From CAVZLD01 sp964522605 (GTDB lineage Bacteria; Planctomycetota; Planctomycetia; Pirellulales; Pirellulaceae): a stretch of 14,310 bases of DNA. Location of the stretch: assembly GCA_964522605.1 (NCBI GenBank), contig CAZFWV010000161.1:1-14310 (forward strand), given 5' to 3'. The translations under genes were made by a program, and so were the position numbers. The notes under the pieces were generated by a model. The model worked only from the letters and a program-made list of their open reading frames with translations. It searched no databases and was not told where the DNA came from. Positions 1 to 8,500 of this stretch are shown here, piece by piece; positions within the stretch are counted from its first letter, which is position 1, and each line of letters opens with the position of its first letter.

Positions 1-58
1 AATTCGTGAGAATTCGGGGGCTCTTTGAATGGGTTGCCCCGCCGAATTCTCACGAATT
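1..58. repeat. Perfect 17-bp inverted repeat at the left edge, 24-nt spacer
   Basis: The left arm aattcgtgagaattcgg (1-17) is matched exactly by its reverse complement at 42-58. Each arm contains gaattc or a near copy twice, so the element is made of smaller repeated pieces. Within the spacer, ggggc (17-21) and gcccc (36-40) offer an alternative inner stem. The left arm may continue beyond the window. It lies downstream of the leftward sulfatase gene. There is no T-run after the stem on either strand, so a plain intrinsic terminator is not supported; a dispersed intergenic repeat is more likely, because a near copy of the arm core occurs at 9017-9031. Confidence 0.8.
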
Positions 59-96
59 CGGCTACGTGCAACTTCAAAACTTCCGCCACGGGCTTC

Positions 97-149
97 TGCC
101 AGTGTCCTTTTGAGTCGAGGAACAGCACTGGCAAAGCTAGTGGCACACG
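97..149. repeat. REP-like hairpin pair
   Basis: tgccagtg (97-104) and cactggca (126-133) form a perfect 8-bp inverted repeat with a 21-nt loop. The right arm can alternatively pair with the following gctagtg (cactggc, then aaa, then gctagtg, with one G-U pair), giving a compact 7-bp hairpin at 126-142. Competing hairpins of this kind are typical of short dispersed intergenic palindromes. It sits about 60 bp beyond the sulfatase stop. No T-tract follows in the leftward direction, so a terminator role is uncertain. No gene is supported in 1-208. Confidence 0.5.
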
Positions 150-208
150 AATTGCGCCGAGTCCGGCAGCACCCCCATTGGTTGCGGTTTGGCCGCGCGG
201 CGATCAGG

Positions 209-1573
209 TTACTGGCCAACGTCGCGCAGCCACTGTTCATGTAACTGCTGTAACCGCTGAACGATTTCGGGATGTTCGGCCCGGAGGTTTTTGGTCTCAC
301 CTGGATCCTGAGCTACATCAACCAGGAACAGTCGATCCGCTTCCGTAACGGGCTGCTTTCGTGTCGGATCTTGCGGATTGCCAAGCAGCTTCCAATCTCC
401 TTCACGTACGGCCCAAGAAGGGTTTTGGCGACTACCGGTCTGCCAATGAAACACAGGATGTGGCGAGGGATGATCGGCGGAGTGAATCACGTCCAATAGG
501 CTCGCACCATCGATCTTTTGTGCCGGAAGATTGACATCGCACAGTTGCGCGACGGTGGGCAACCAATCACACGAGGTGGCCAACTGCCCTCGGACTTCGC
601 CTTGAGGCAGTTGGCCGGGCCAGGAAATGATCGCCGGCAGCCGAATCCCACCTTCAAACAGGCTGAACTTTGCGCCTCGATACGGCCCCGCGCTCCCGCC
701 ACCTCCATGTGCCCGTTCCTCAACACTATGACCGTTATCGGACTGGAAAATCACAATCGTCCGCTCACGCAAACCAAGCTGATCCACCTGACCAAGCAAC
801 GCGCCCAGGTTCTCATCCAACGTCGAGATGAAAGCCGCGTAGAGATTTCGGGGATATTCGAGCGAAGCATAATGCCGTAGCCATTTTTCGTATCCCTGAT
901 ACGGATAGTGCGGCATGTTCAGTGCGAAATAAAGGAAGAACGGCTGGTCGCGATGTTGCTTCATGAACTCCACAGCCTGTTGGACCATCAATTCGGGAAA
1001 GAACTCTCCGGATCGATAGACCTCCCGACCGTTCTGCCACAGATCGTGGCGGTTGGGACCCTGCCAGTAGAAGAAGTGTGAGTAGTTGTCGATACACCCG
1101 CCCATGTGTCCAAACGAGAAATCGAATCCCTGCCCCAGCGGCATCGTATCGGGCGTGTAACCGAGGTGCCACTTGCCAACGTGCCCCGTGGCGTAACCGG
1201 CGGCCTGCAGCATCTCGGCCAAGGTGACCTGCGCGGCAGTCATACCCGGATCTCCGCGCCGCGAACTCACATTCCCCGGGACTCCCGCGCGCTGCGGATA
1301 TCGACCGGTCAGTACCGCAGCGCGAGAAGGAGAACAGACAGGCGCAGCAGAATAGAACTGAGTAAAGCGGACTCCCCGCTGGGCCAGCGCATCGATCGCC
1401 GGTGTCTGCAAGTCGGCAGCGCCGTAGCAACCGGCGTCGACGGATCCCTGATCGTCCGTGTAGATCAAAATGACGTTCGGTCGGTCGGGAGCAGCCTCGG
1501 TCGGTCGCCACTCCGCTCCGGTCATCAGGACGGCGAGCAAACAAATGATTTGTCGTCGGTGAGAGAAACGCAT
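209..1573 (-). CDS. Secreted Cys-type sulfatase (arylsulfatase family)
   Basis: This 454-residue protein should hydrolyse a sulfate ester after export; the substrate cannot be told from sequence. The formylglycine signature CSPSRAAVLTG begins at C80, the residue oxidised to formylglycine in active enzymes. Metal ligands are visible as D40-D41 (TDDQG) and D279-N280 (SDNGH). Other family landmarks are GKWHLG at 133-138 (K134, H136), H222 in NMPHYP, and K302 with EGGIRLP. Residues 1-27 form a signal peptide with a basic start, a hydrophobic core and a likely cut after TEA. The start at 1573 is preferred because it gives this signal peptide and has AAAGG 7 nt upstream; the frame stays open to 1795 but adds only non-family sequence. 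Length is normal for the family and the reading frame is intact. It is transcribed away from the small gene at 1721. Planctomycetes carry many such genes, so the family call is secure and the role open. Confidence 0.95.
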   Translation of the reverse strand: MRFSHRRQIICLLAVLMTGAEWRPTEAAPDRPNVILIYTDDQGSVDAGCYGAADLQTPAIDALAQRGVRFTQFYSAAPVCSPSRAAVLTGRYPQRAGVPGNVSSRRGDPGMTAAQVTLAEMLQAAGYATGHVGKWHLGYTPDTMPLGQGFDFSFGHMGGCIDNYSHFFYWQGPNRHDLWQNGREVYRSGEFFPELMVQQAVEFMKQHRDQPFFLYFALNMPHYPYQGYEKWLRHYASLEYPRNLYAAFISTLDENLGALLGQVDQLGLRERTIVIFQSDNGHSVEERAHGGGGSAGPYRGAKFSLFEGGIRLPAIISWPGQLPQGEVRGQLATSCDWLPTVAQLCDVNLPAQKIDGASLLDVIHSADHPSPHPVFHWQTGSRQNPSWAVREGDWKLLGNPQDPTRKQPVTEADRLFLVDVAQDPGETKNLRAEHPEIVQRLQQLHEQWLRDVGQ

Positions 1574-1650
1574 CGGGCAACCTTTGTCCGCCATGGAGTC
1601 GGAAAGGGCAGAATCTTCACGACAATACGCGGTACCATTTTTCCCTTCTC

Positions 1651-1682
1651 GGGACGAATCTGCCAGAGGTTTCGTCCCTTTT
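1651..1682 (+). terminator. Hairpin with T4 tail in the leader of the small basic gene
   Basis: gggacgaa (1651-1658) and ttcgtccc (1671-1678) pair perfectly over 8 bp around a 12-nt loop that contains a further tct/aga pairing. TTTT follows at 1679-1682 on the plus strand. It has the form of a weak intrinsic terminator reading rightward, 26 nt before the Shine-Dalgarno of the gene at 1721. No rightward gene lies to its left, so it could stop antisense transcription from the sulfatase region or act as an attenuator-like leader. Function is inferred; the pairing is seen. Confidence 0.5.
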
Positions 1683-1707
1683 GTGAGCCTCCTGGTACAA
1701 TTCGTTC

Positions 1708-1714
1708 GGAGGAG
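1708..1714 (+). promoter_or_regulatory. Strong ribosome binding site for the 43-residue ORF
   Basis: GGAGGAG ends 6 nt before the ATG at 1721. It is the best Shine-Dalgarno match noticed next to a start in this window and is the main reason to regard the short downstream frame as a real gene. Confidence 0.75.
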
Positions 1715-1720
1715 AAGTCG

Positions 1721-1852
1721 ATGGCACATCGTCAGCGACAGTCCGTTCGCAAACCAGCCACCAAATTCGCTCATCTGCAGAAAAAGATGCAGCAAGCGAA
1801 ACGATCCGTCACCAAACTCTCGGTGACCCGACAGAAGCAGAAGCAGAAGTAA
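1721..1852 (+). CDS. Small, highly basic 43-residue protein, unrecognised
   Basis: I do not recognise this family. The frame encodes 43 residues with 9 Lys and 5 Arg, 2 His, 8 Gln and no Asp or Glu, so the net charge is about +14. There is no signal peptide or membrane segment. The middle (residues 15-33) could form a basic helix and the end is a QKQKQK tail. Such composition suits a nucleic-acid-binding or ribosome-associated peptide, but this is inference from composition only. The strong GGAGGAG site upstream supports translation. Its stop lies 8 nt before the start of the DUF2905 gene, and the next gene's AAAGG overlaps the stop codon, pointing to a coupled two-gene unit. A longer in-frame reading upstream runs antisense through the sulfatase gene and is not credible. 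Confidence 0.65.
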   Translation: MAHRQRQSVRKPATKFAHLQKKMQQAKRSVTKLSVTRQKQKQK

Positions 1853-1860
1853 AGGCCCTC

Positions 1861-2082
1861 ATGCAGCACCCCGGCTGGATCCTTGTAGGACTCGGATTGA
1901 TCCTGGCCGTCGTCGGGATCCTCTGGATCCTCGCGCCCACGATTCCCTGGTTGGGACGCCTGCCCGGCGATATCGCGTACGAGCGGGGGAATGTGCGGGT
2001 ATACTTTCCGCTGATGACGAGCCTGCTGATCAGCCTGCTACTGACGGCATTCTTCTGGCTTGTCCGCACACTTTCCCGCTGA
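1861..2082 (+). CDS. DUF2905 family small membrane protein
   Basis: This is a 73-residue integral membrane protein with two hydrophobic segments (about residues 6-25 and 51-68). Between them is the family hallmark loop, with GRLPGDI at 32-38 followed by YERGNVRVYFPLMTS; this matches the LPGDI...FPL.TS pattern of DUF2905 as I know it. Its function is unknown. Length is normal for the family. AAAGG at 1851-1855 lies 5 nt before the ATG and overlaps the stop of the preceding small basic gene, so the two are probably co-transcribed and translationally linked. Nothing in the sequence suggests truncation. Confidence 0.88.
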   Translation: MQHPGWILVGLGLILAVVGILWILAPTIPWLGRLPGDIAYERGNVRVYFPLMTSLLISLLLTAFFWLVRTLSR

Positions 2083-2131
2083 TTGCGGCCCGAATTGGCA
2101 GATGCGCACGTTCGAAGGCGGGCACCGATCC

Positions 2132-2173
2132 ATCCGCGGCGATCCGCTTCCTCCGTAAAATCCGCGGTTTTTT
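2132..2173 (+). repeat. Degenerate ATCCG decamer repeat with T6, possible terminator
   Basis: Units atccgcgg (2132), atccgc (2142), tccgt (2152) and atccgcgg (2160) recur about every 8-10 bp. The stretch from 2141 aligns with the right arm of the large palindrome at 9150-9178: atccg, then tccgt, then aatccg and ggtt at the same spacings. ccgcgg at 2134-2139 and 2162-2167 can pair (6 bp) and is followed by TTTTTT at 2168-2173, so the copy may also terminate the small-gene/DUF2905 transcript, whose stop is about 50 bp upstream. Confidence 0.55.
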
Positions 2174-2496
2174 CGAACTGTGGCTCCGCTCAGCCGTTGC
2201 GGGCAAAAAAGACATCCGCCCCCACGATGGCGGCGGAATTGAGCCTATCGCCGGTGCCCCGAACCGACGGGTCACAACAATTTGAAAAAACGAAACCTCA
2301 TGCGAAACTTTGATACCCTCGCGAACGTCAAACCGCCATCCTGACGCTGGCTGCGACGGAGGGACCCACCGGCGGGTGGGGGCCAGAGGATCATCGGGCA
2401 CGCTGCAAACCGCCCGAGTTGTGCGGATCGCGGCCCGAATCCCGCGGGAATGCGGGGGGGACATACAAGACAAAACGCATGTTGGTCGTCTGAGCA

Positions 2497-2517
2497 GGTG
2501 TGGACCGCTTCCACACC
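2497..2517 (+). promoter_or_regulatory. Perfect 8-bp hairpin upstream of the giant gene
   Basis: ggtgtgga (2497-2504) and tccacacc (2510-2517) are perfect inverted repeats around a 5-nt ccgct loop, 71 bp before the start at 2589. No T-tract follows, so it is not an intrinsic terminator. It could be an mRNA leader hairpin or an operator for a dimeric regulator; the sequence alone does not decide. Confidence 0.45.
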
Positions 2518-2588
2518 GAGAAGCATGAGAGATCGCTCGGAAACACTCAGGGAACCGATCCAGATATTGAACAGGCAGGGCTGAATCG

Positions 2589-5500
2589 ATGAACCGGTCG
2601 TGGATAATCTTGTTGGTGGGAGTTCTTGGACTATTTCAGGGATCGAATGTCATGACGGCGGAAATTGGCTTTGTGGAAGACTTCGCCCTCGCGGCCGATC
2701 GCACGGTTCCGCTGGCGCAGCTGATTCCGGGCACGGAAGACTATTACTACTACCACTGTCTGCACTACCAGAGTCAGCAGCAGTACGACAAAGTCGAGTC
2801 ACTCCTGACCGACTGGATTGAGCGACACAACGTGACACCCCGCGTGCGTGAGATCCAGAACCGACAGGCATTGCTGACCTACGGCGGAAGCGCCGAAAAG
2901 ACGCTGGATTACCTTCAGAAACAGTTGGGACTGCGTTTTGACCACCAGCGTGACACCGTCAATCGGGCAGCGGAGTTGCCAACGGCATTCGATCCGGCGC
3001 TCATCGCCCGGGAACGGCTGACGCGACTGGCGCTTGAACGTCACCGTGACAATCTCGACGGATTTGAAGATTCCGCTCTCGAATGGTTAATCGGTCAAGA
3101 TCTGGACGCGGGTCGACAAAGGGTTCTATTGCAACGACTTCAGCGACCGGACTTGACACGTCTGGCGCGGTTCGTCGTGGAAGATCTGAATGCGCCGAAC
3201 AGCCCCGGCTTTGGCGCCTTTCCGATCCACCATCAGCTGTTGAAAGACCAACTGGATGAACTTCTGCAGTTGAAACCGAATTTGCGGAACGAGGTGAACT
3301 TTGTCCATACATACTTGACGAAGTTGCGTCCGAATCCCGACGTGGACTGGCAAAACGATCCCGAGAAGCAGCAGGCCTATCTGGAACGCCTATGGAGTTT
3401 CGTGTCGACTCTCGCGCCCACACACAACTCACTCAAGGCCCACGTCCTCTACCACCGGTTGACACTCGACATGAGTCGTGGCCAGTACGACAAGTCACGA
3501 TTCCTAGACTATTTGCAACTGCCACGCTCTGCACCCTATGTCAATCCGCGCTATTTGACTCAGCCAGAAAACCGCAATTTTGCCGCGAATTTGGGCGAGG
3601 ACTTCCGTTCACTCACGCTTCTACCGCCGGTCGGCGAGGACCAATCTTTAGTCCGGCAGTACCTGCAGCACTTCTTCGTTGACGCCAGTGACTACAAGGA
3701 ATTCGAACCGTATGTCAACGATGTGTATCTGAAGGAATTGTTCGCCGAAACCAAAATTGTCAATGGTCTGGGCGATCCAAATCAGTGGTATGCGATGCTG
3801 CCGCCGGCGAACTACCAGCAACTCAAAGAACGCGTGGATCTCGATTTTGCCCCGAGCAATCCGCGCCTCTTTGCAGCCGACCAGTCGGTCAACCTGGATG
3901 TGGACGTCAAGAACGTTTCGACTCTGATCGTCAAAGTCTATCGCATTAACGCACTGAACTACTATCAGGATCAGGCTCGCCAGGTCAGTACGAATATCAA
4001 TCTGGACGGCCTGGTCGCCAATGAAGAACAAACGTATCAGTATGACGAACCGCCTTTGCGTCGCGTTCGTCGGCACTTTGAATTCCCCTCGTTGTCGGAA
4101 CCCGGTCTGTATGTCATCGACTTCATCGGGAATGGCAAGAACAGCCGCGTGTTGGTCCAGAAGGGCAAGCTGCATCACGTCGTCCGCACGACGCCAGCCG
4201 GCTTGGCATTTACTGTACTTGATGAAAAAAACCAGCCGTTGAAGAACGCCTCGTTGTGGCTCGGTGGACAGACCTTTTCCGCTCATTCGTCGGGGGAAAT
4301 CGTCGTGCCGTTCAGTACGCAACCGGGCCAACAGCCGGTCATTCTGATCCACGGGGCAACCGTCACGCTTGACAGCTTTCACCATCCTGCCGAGGCCTAT
4401 CAGTTGGAGGCCGGCATCTACGCAGATCGCGAGTCGCTGCTGGCCAATCGCGTGACAAACATTTTGCTGCGCCCCGGCTTGACCCTTAATGGGACCCCCG
4501 TGAGTCTCAAGCTGCTCGAGAACGTGCGTCTGGAGATCACCTCAACCGACCTCGATGACGTCTCCACGACTGAGGTCGTCAGCACGCTCAGCCTGCAGGA
4601 TGATCAGGACGTCGTTCATGCACTTCGTGTTCCGCCGCGGCTGTCTTCGATCCAGTTTGTACTCCGCGCTCAGGTCAAGAGCCTGAGCGAGAATAAGCTG
4701 ATCGATGTTCAGGCGAGCCAATCGTACACAATCAATCAGATCGAGAAATCTTTCGCAACCGAGGATTTGCACTTACGTCTGGACGATCAAGGGTACTCGT
4801 TGGATGTCTTAGGAAAATCCGGCGAGCCGAAGGCGAACCGGCCGGTCCAGATCACGGTGAAACATCGCGATTTCCGCGAACCGGTCGTTGTGACCTTGCG
4901 CAGCGATGCGGCCGGGCGAATTGACCTGGGAGACCTACACGAAATCGTCACGCTATCGGTGAAGGGCCCCGAGGGAACGGAGCACGCCTGGCCGCTGCGG
5001 CCGGACCGGCACTCATATCCCCAGTCCATCCATGGCCTGGCGGGCGAAGTCGTCGAACTGCCATACATCTTTGCGCCACAGGAACCCGATCGAGACACGC
5101 TGTCACTCCTCGAATTGCGCGACGGTACGTTCGTGGCGGACCGGTTCTCGGCACTCAAGGTGGAGCGAGGAAGACTGCTGCTGCAGAATCTGCCTCCGGG
5201 GGACTACAGCTTGGTGCTGAAGCCGTTGGACAGGCAAATCCTGGTGCGGATTACGGAAGGAGATGTTGCCGCCGGCTATGCGCTCGGCGAGAAACGACAA
5301 TTGGAATTGCGCGGCAGTGAGTCGCTCTACATCCAATCGATTGCCGTCGATCCAGATCAGCTGACGATCGCACTGGGGAACGTATCGCCGACGGCACGCG
5401 TTCACATCTTCGCCACCGAATTCGAACCCGCTTTTGACGCGTTCGACCAATTGGCTCGCGTTCGCGATGCGGAGCCGGTCTGGAGTACTCGCGTTCCCGC

Positions 5501-8500
5501 GATCTCGCTCTACGTGGAAGGCCGATTAATTGGCGACGAATTCCGCTACATCCTGGATCGCAAGTACGCGCAGAAATTTCCCGGGAACATGCTGCCACGG
5601 CCCGAATTGTTACTGAATCCTTGGGCGATTCGCGATACCGCCACGGGACAGGAAGAGTTGGCGGAGGGAACCGAACTGCCGGCCGCGGCCGCCGACTTGG
5701 CGGGCGAACGGGCTCAGGCGGAAGGGGAAGGGCGCGTTGCTGGCGCCCCGACGGATTTTGCGAACCTGGATTTCCTCAGCCGCGCGTCGGCCATTCAGCT
5801 GAATGCCAAGCCCGACGAGCAGGGACGAATCCGGATCGATCGATCGAAGCTGGAAGGAAAAAGCTACATCCGCGTGCTGGCGGTCGATGCGTTCGCGACT
5901 TCATCTCGAACCGTGCTCTTGCCACCGGTCGAGGCCAAGTCACTGGATCTGCGTCTTCTGCGCGGGCTTGATCCGCAGCAATCCTTTTCGCAACAGAAGC
6001 AGATTACCTTGATCAACAAGGGCGAGACTTTTGCGGTCGACGACATCCGGACGGCCAAGTTCGAATTGTACGACAGCCTTTCCAAGGTTTATCGCCTGTA
6101 CGAAACCCTGCAGCCACATCCGCATCTCGACGAATTCCGGTTCGTGCTGCGCTGGGACCAGATCTCGGATGTCGAGCAGCGTGAGCTGTACTCCAAGTAC
6201 GCCTGCCATGAGTTGAGTTTCTATCTGTCTCGAAAGGATCCTGAGTTTTTCGAGACCGTGATCCAACCCTACCTGCGAAACAAGCTGCACAAGACATTCA
6301 TGGATGAGTATCTGTTGGGCGATGACTTGAAGTCGTATCTGGATCCATGGAAGTATGAGCAGTTGAATGTCGTCGAACGAATTCTGCTGGCCCAACGGAT
6401 TGAAGGCGAGGGACCTCGCACGGCGGAACACCTGACCAATGCGTGGAACTTGATTCCGCCCGATCTGGATCGTTTCAACCTGTTATTCGACACAGCGCTG
6501 AAGGGTCAATCGATGGCGGTCCAGGATGAACTGGGCCTGGTTGAACGACTCGCCGAAGTCGAAGCCGCCCCGCAAGCGGACTATGCGCTTCCCCCAGCGC
6601 CAGGCGGCGCCATGGGGGGCATGGGGGGAGCTGCCGACCGGCGATCGCTGGGACGAGCGGTCGACTCGGCTCGCGGCAGCCGGCCAACACGCCAGCGATT
6701 CGCCGGCGCTGACGTCGCCCGTGACGGTGCCATGGAGGCCGAGTCACTGGCGGATGAAGCACCCACCATCCGTTACGATCAACTCTCCAGATCAGCCGCT
6801 CGCAAGATGCGAGAGAACTACTTTGCGGATGACCTGGCCTTGCGTGGGGAGGTCGCCGACAAGGCGTTCTTCCGACAATTGGATCAAACCAAGGAGTGGG
6901 TGGAAAACAACTACTATCAATTGCCGATCGAGCAGCAAGACGCCGACCTCGTCGGCATTAATGCCTTCTGGCTGGACTTTGCTCGTCATCGGGAAGAGGG
7001 TCCGTTCTTTTCCACCAACCTGGCCGAAGCATCGCGGAACTTCACAGAGATCATGCTTGCCCTCGCAGTCCTCGATCTGCCGGTGGAATCTCCCAAACAT
7101 GAGGTCACCTTCGGCGACAACTCGGCACAGATCATTGCCGGAGGCCCCTGTATCGTCTTTCATCAGCAGATCCGGCCGACCCAATCGCGCGAGGAAACCT
7201 CGTCCGTCTTGGTCAGCGAGAACTTTTTCCGCCACGGTGACCGCCACCAAATGGTCGGCAATCAGCAGGTCGACAAATTCGTGACGGAAGAGTTTCTCGT
7301 CCAGGCGGTCTACGGCGGCCAGATCGTCGTGACCAATCCCACATCGGCGCCCGTGAAATTGGACGTCCTGATCCAGGTTCCGATCGGCGCAATCCCGGTC
7401 AATAACGGCCAGTACACGCGAAATGTGCATCTGCAGCTCGAACCCTATCGAACGGAATCACTCGAGTACTACTTCTATTTTCCTGCCCCGGGTCAGTACG
7501 CTCACTTCCCCGTCCATGTGGCCAAGGGCGACGTGTTGCTGGCCAGTGCGGAGGGAATGGAGTTTCACGTCGTCGAGGAGCTGACGCAGATCGATCGGGA
7601 ATCCTGGCCCTACGTGTCGCAGTCCGGCACAAACGATGATGTCCTTCAATACCTGCGAACACAGAATCTGCAGGCGATCCAATTGGACCGCATCGCCTTC
7701 CGGATGGGTGATCGAGACTTTTTCCGACAGGCCATCGAGATCCTTACGCAGCGGCACGCGTACGATCACACGCTTTGGTCCTACGCGATCAAGCACAATG
7801 AACCGCAGGCGATTGAAGAATATTTGCGCCACGCGGACGACTTCGTGCAACAGTGCGGTCGCCTGCTGAATAGCCCACTGCTCGTCATTAATCCGGTGGA
7901 GCGGAAAATGTATGAGCATATGGAGTACCACCCGCTGGTCAATCCACGGGCGCACCAGATCGGGGCACGGCGACAAATTCTGAACGACCGATTTCACGCT
8001 CAGTATCATCGCTGGCTAGACGTCTTGAGTTTCGTTCCGAAGCTGAATGATCAGGATCGATTGGCAACCGTCTACTACCTGCTGCTGCAGGATCGATTTG
8101 CGGAGGCGATTGACCACTTCCAGCAAATCGATCGCTCCGCAGTACAGACGCAATTGCAGTACGACTATTGTGCTGCTTACGTCGAGATGACACTCGGAAA
8201 GACCGCGGCGGCCCGTGCGATTGCCAATCAGTACGAAAATCATCCAGTCGACCGATGGCGGGAGGCGTTTGCCTTGGTTCGCACACAACTCGACGAAATC
8301 GAAGGACAAGACGTGTCCGTCGTGAACGCAGAGGATCGCAATCAGGTCCAGGACGAATTGGCGGCGAAGCAGCCCAGTTTCGATTTCAAGATTGAGGCCA
8401 AGGATATCCAGCTTGAGTACCGAAATCTTGAGGCAGTCCGAATCAATTACTATCTGATGGACATCGAACTGCTCTTCAGTCGCAACCCGTTTGTGCAGCG

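Larger units (their letters stand above)
2083..2588. other. 506-bp intergenic region with repeats and hairpins, no gene
   Basis: I find no credible gene here; open frames are short, lack good ribosome sites and resemble no family. From left to right it holds an ATCCG decamer repeat ending in T6 (2132-2173), a small hairpin cccacc/ggtggg (2365-2380, loop ggcg), a 10-bp palindrome tcccgcggga (2440-2449), a G-run at 2453-2460, and a perfect 8-bp hairpin (2497-2517). The 11-mer gcggcccgaat occurs at both 2085-2095 and 2430-2440. The promoter of the giant gene should lie in here, but I could not pick convincing -35/-10 boxes. Confidence 0.7.

Noticed and set aside
813..1580. Leftward open frame of 255 codons inside the sulfatase
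   Set aside because: It overlaps the sulfatase in another frame; Arg/Ser/Cys-rich sequence with no motif, whereas the sulfatase frame holds all catalytic residues.
1696..1701. TACAAT as a -10 box for the small basic gene
   Set aside because: No acceptable -35 lies 16-19 bp upstream, and the transcript would begin at the Shine-Dalgarno itself. Kept only as a weak possibility.
1574..1795. N-terminal extension of the sulfatase to the ATG at 1795
   Set aside because: The extra 74 residues do not resemble sulfatases, would bury the signal peptide inside the protein and would overlap the small basic gene.
2282..2315. ttgaaa ... ttgata as a promoter for the giant gene
   Set aside because: The spacer is 22 bp, too long for a sigma-70-type promoter; the 17-bp alternative gives a poor -10.
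2365..2380. cccacc/ggtggg hairpin as a terminator
   Set aside because: Short stem followed by G-rich sequence without T-run on either strand; likely incidental in GC-rich DNA.
2085..2440. Direct 11-mer repeat gcggcccgaat at 2085 and 2430 as attachment sites
   Set aside because: There is no integrase or cargo between the copies and the match is too short; not enough to call an insertion.
7149..7172. Cys1521 region of the giant protein as a macroglobulin thioester
   Set aside because: The sequence reads PCIVFHQQ, not CxEQ, and none of the other four Cys fits either.
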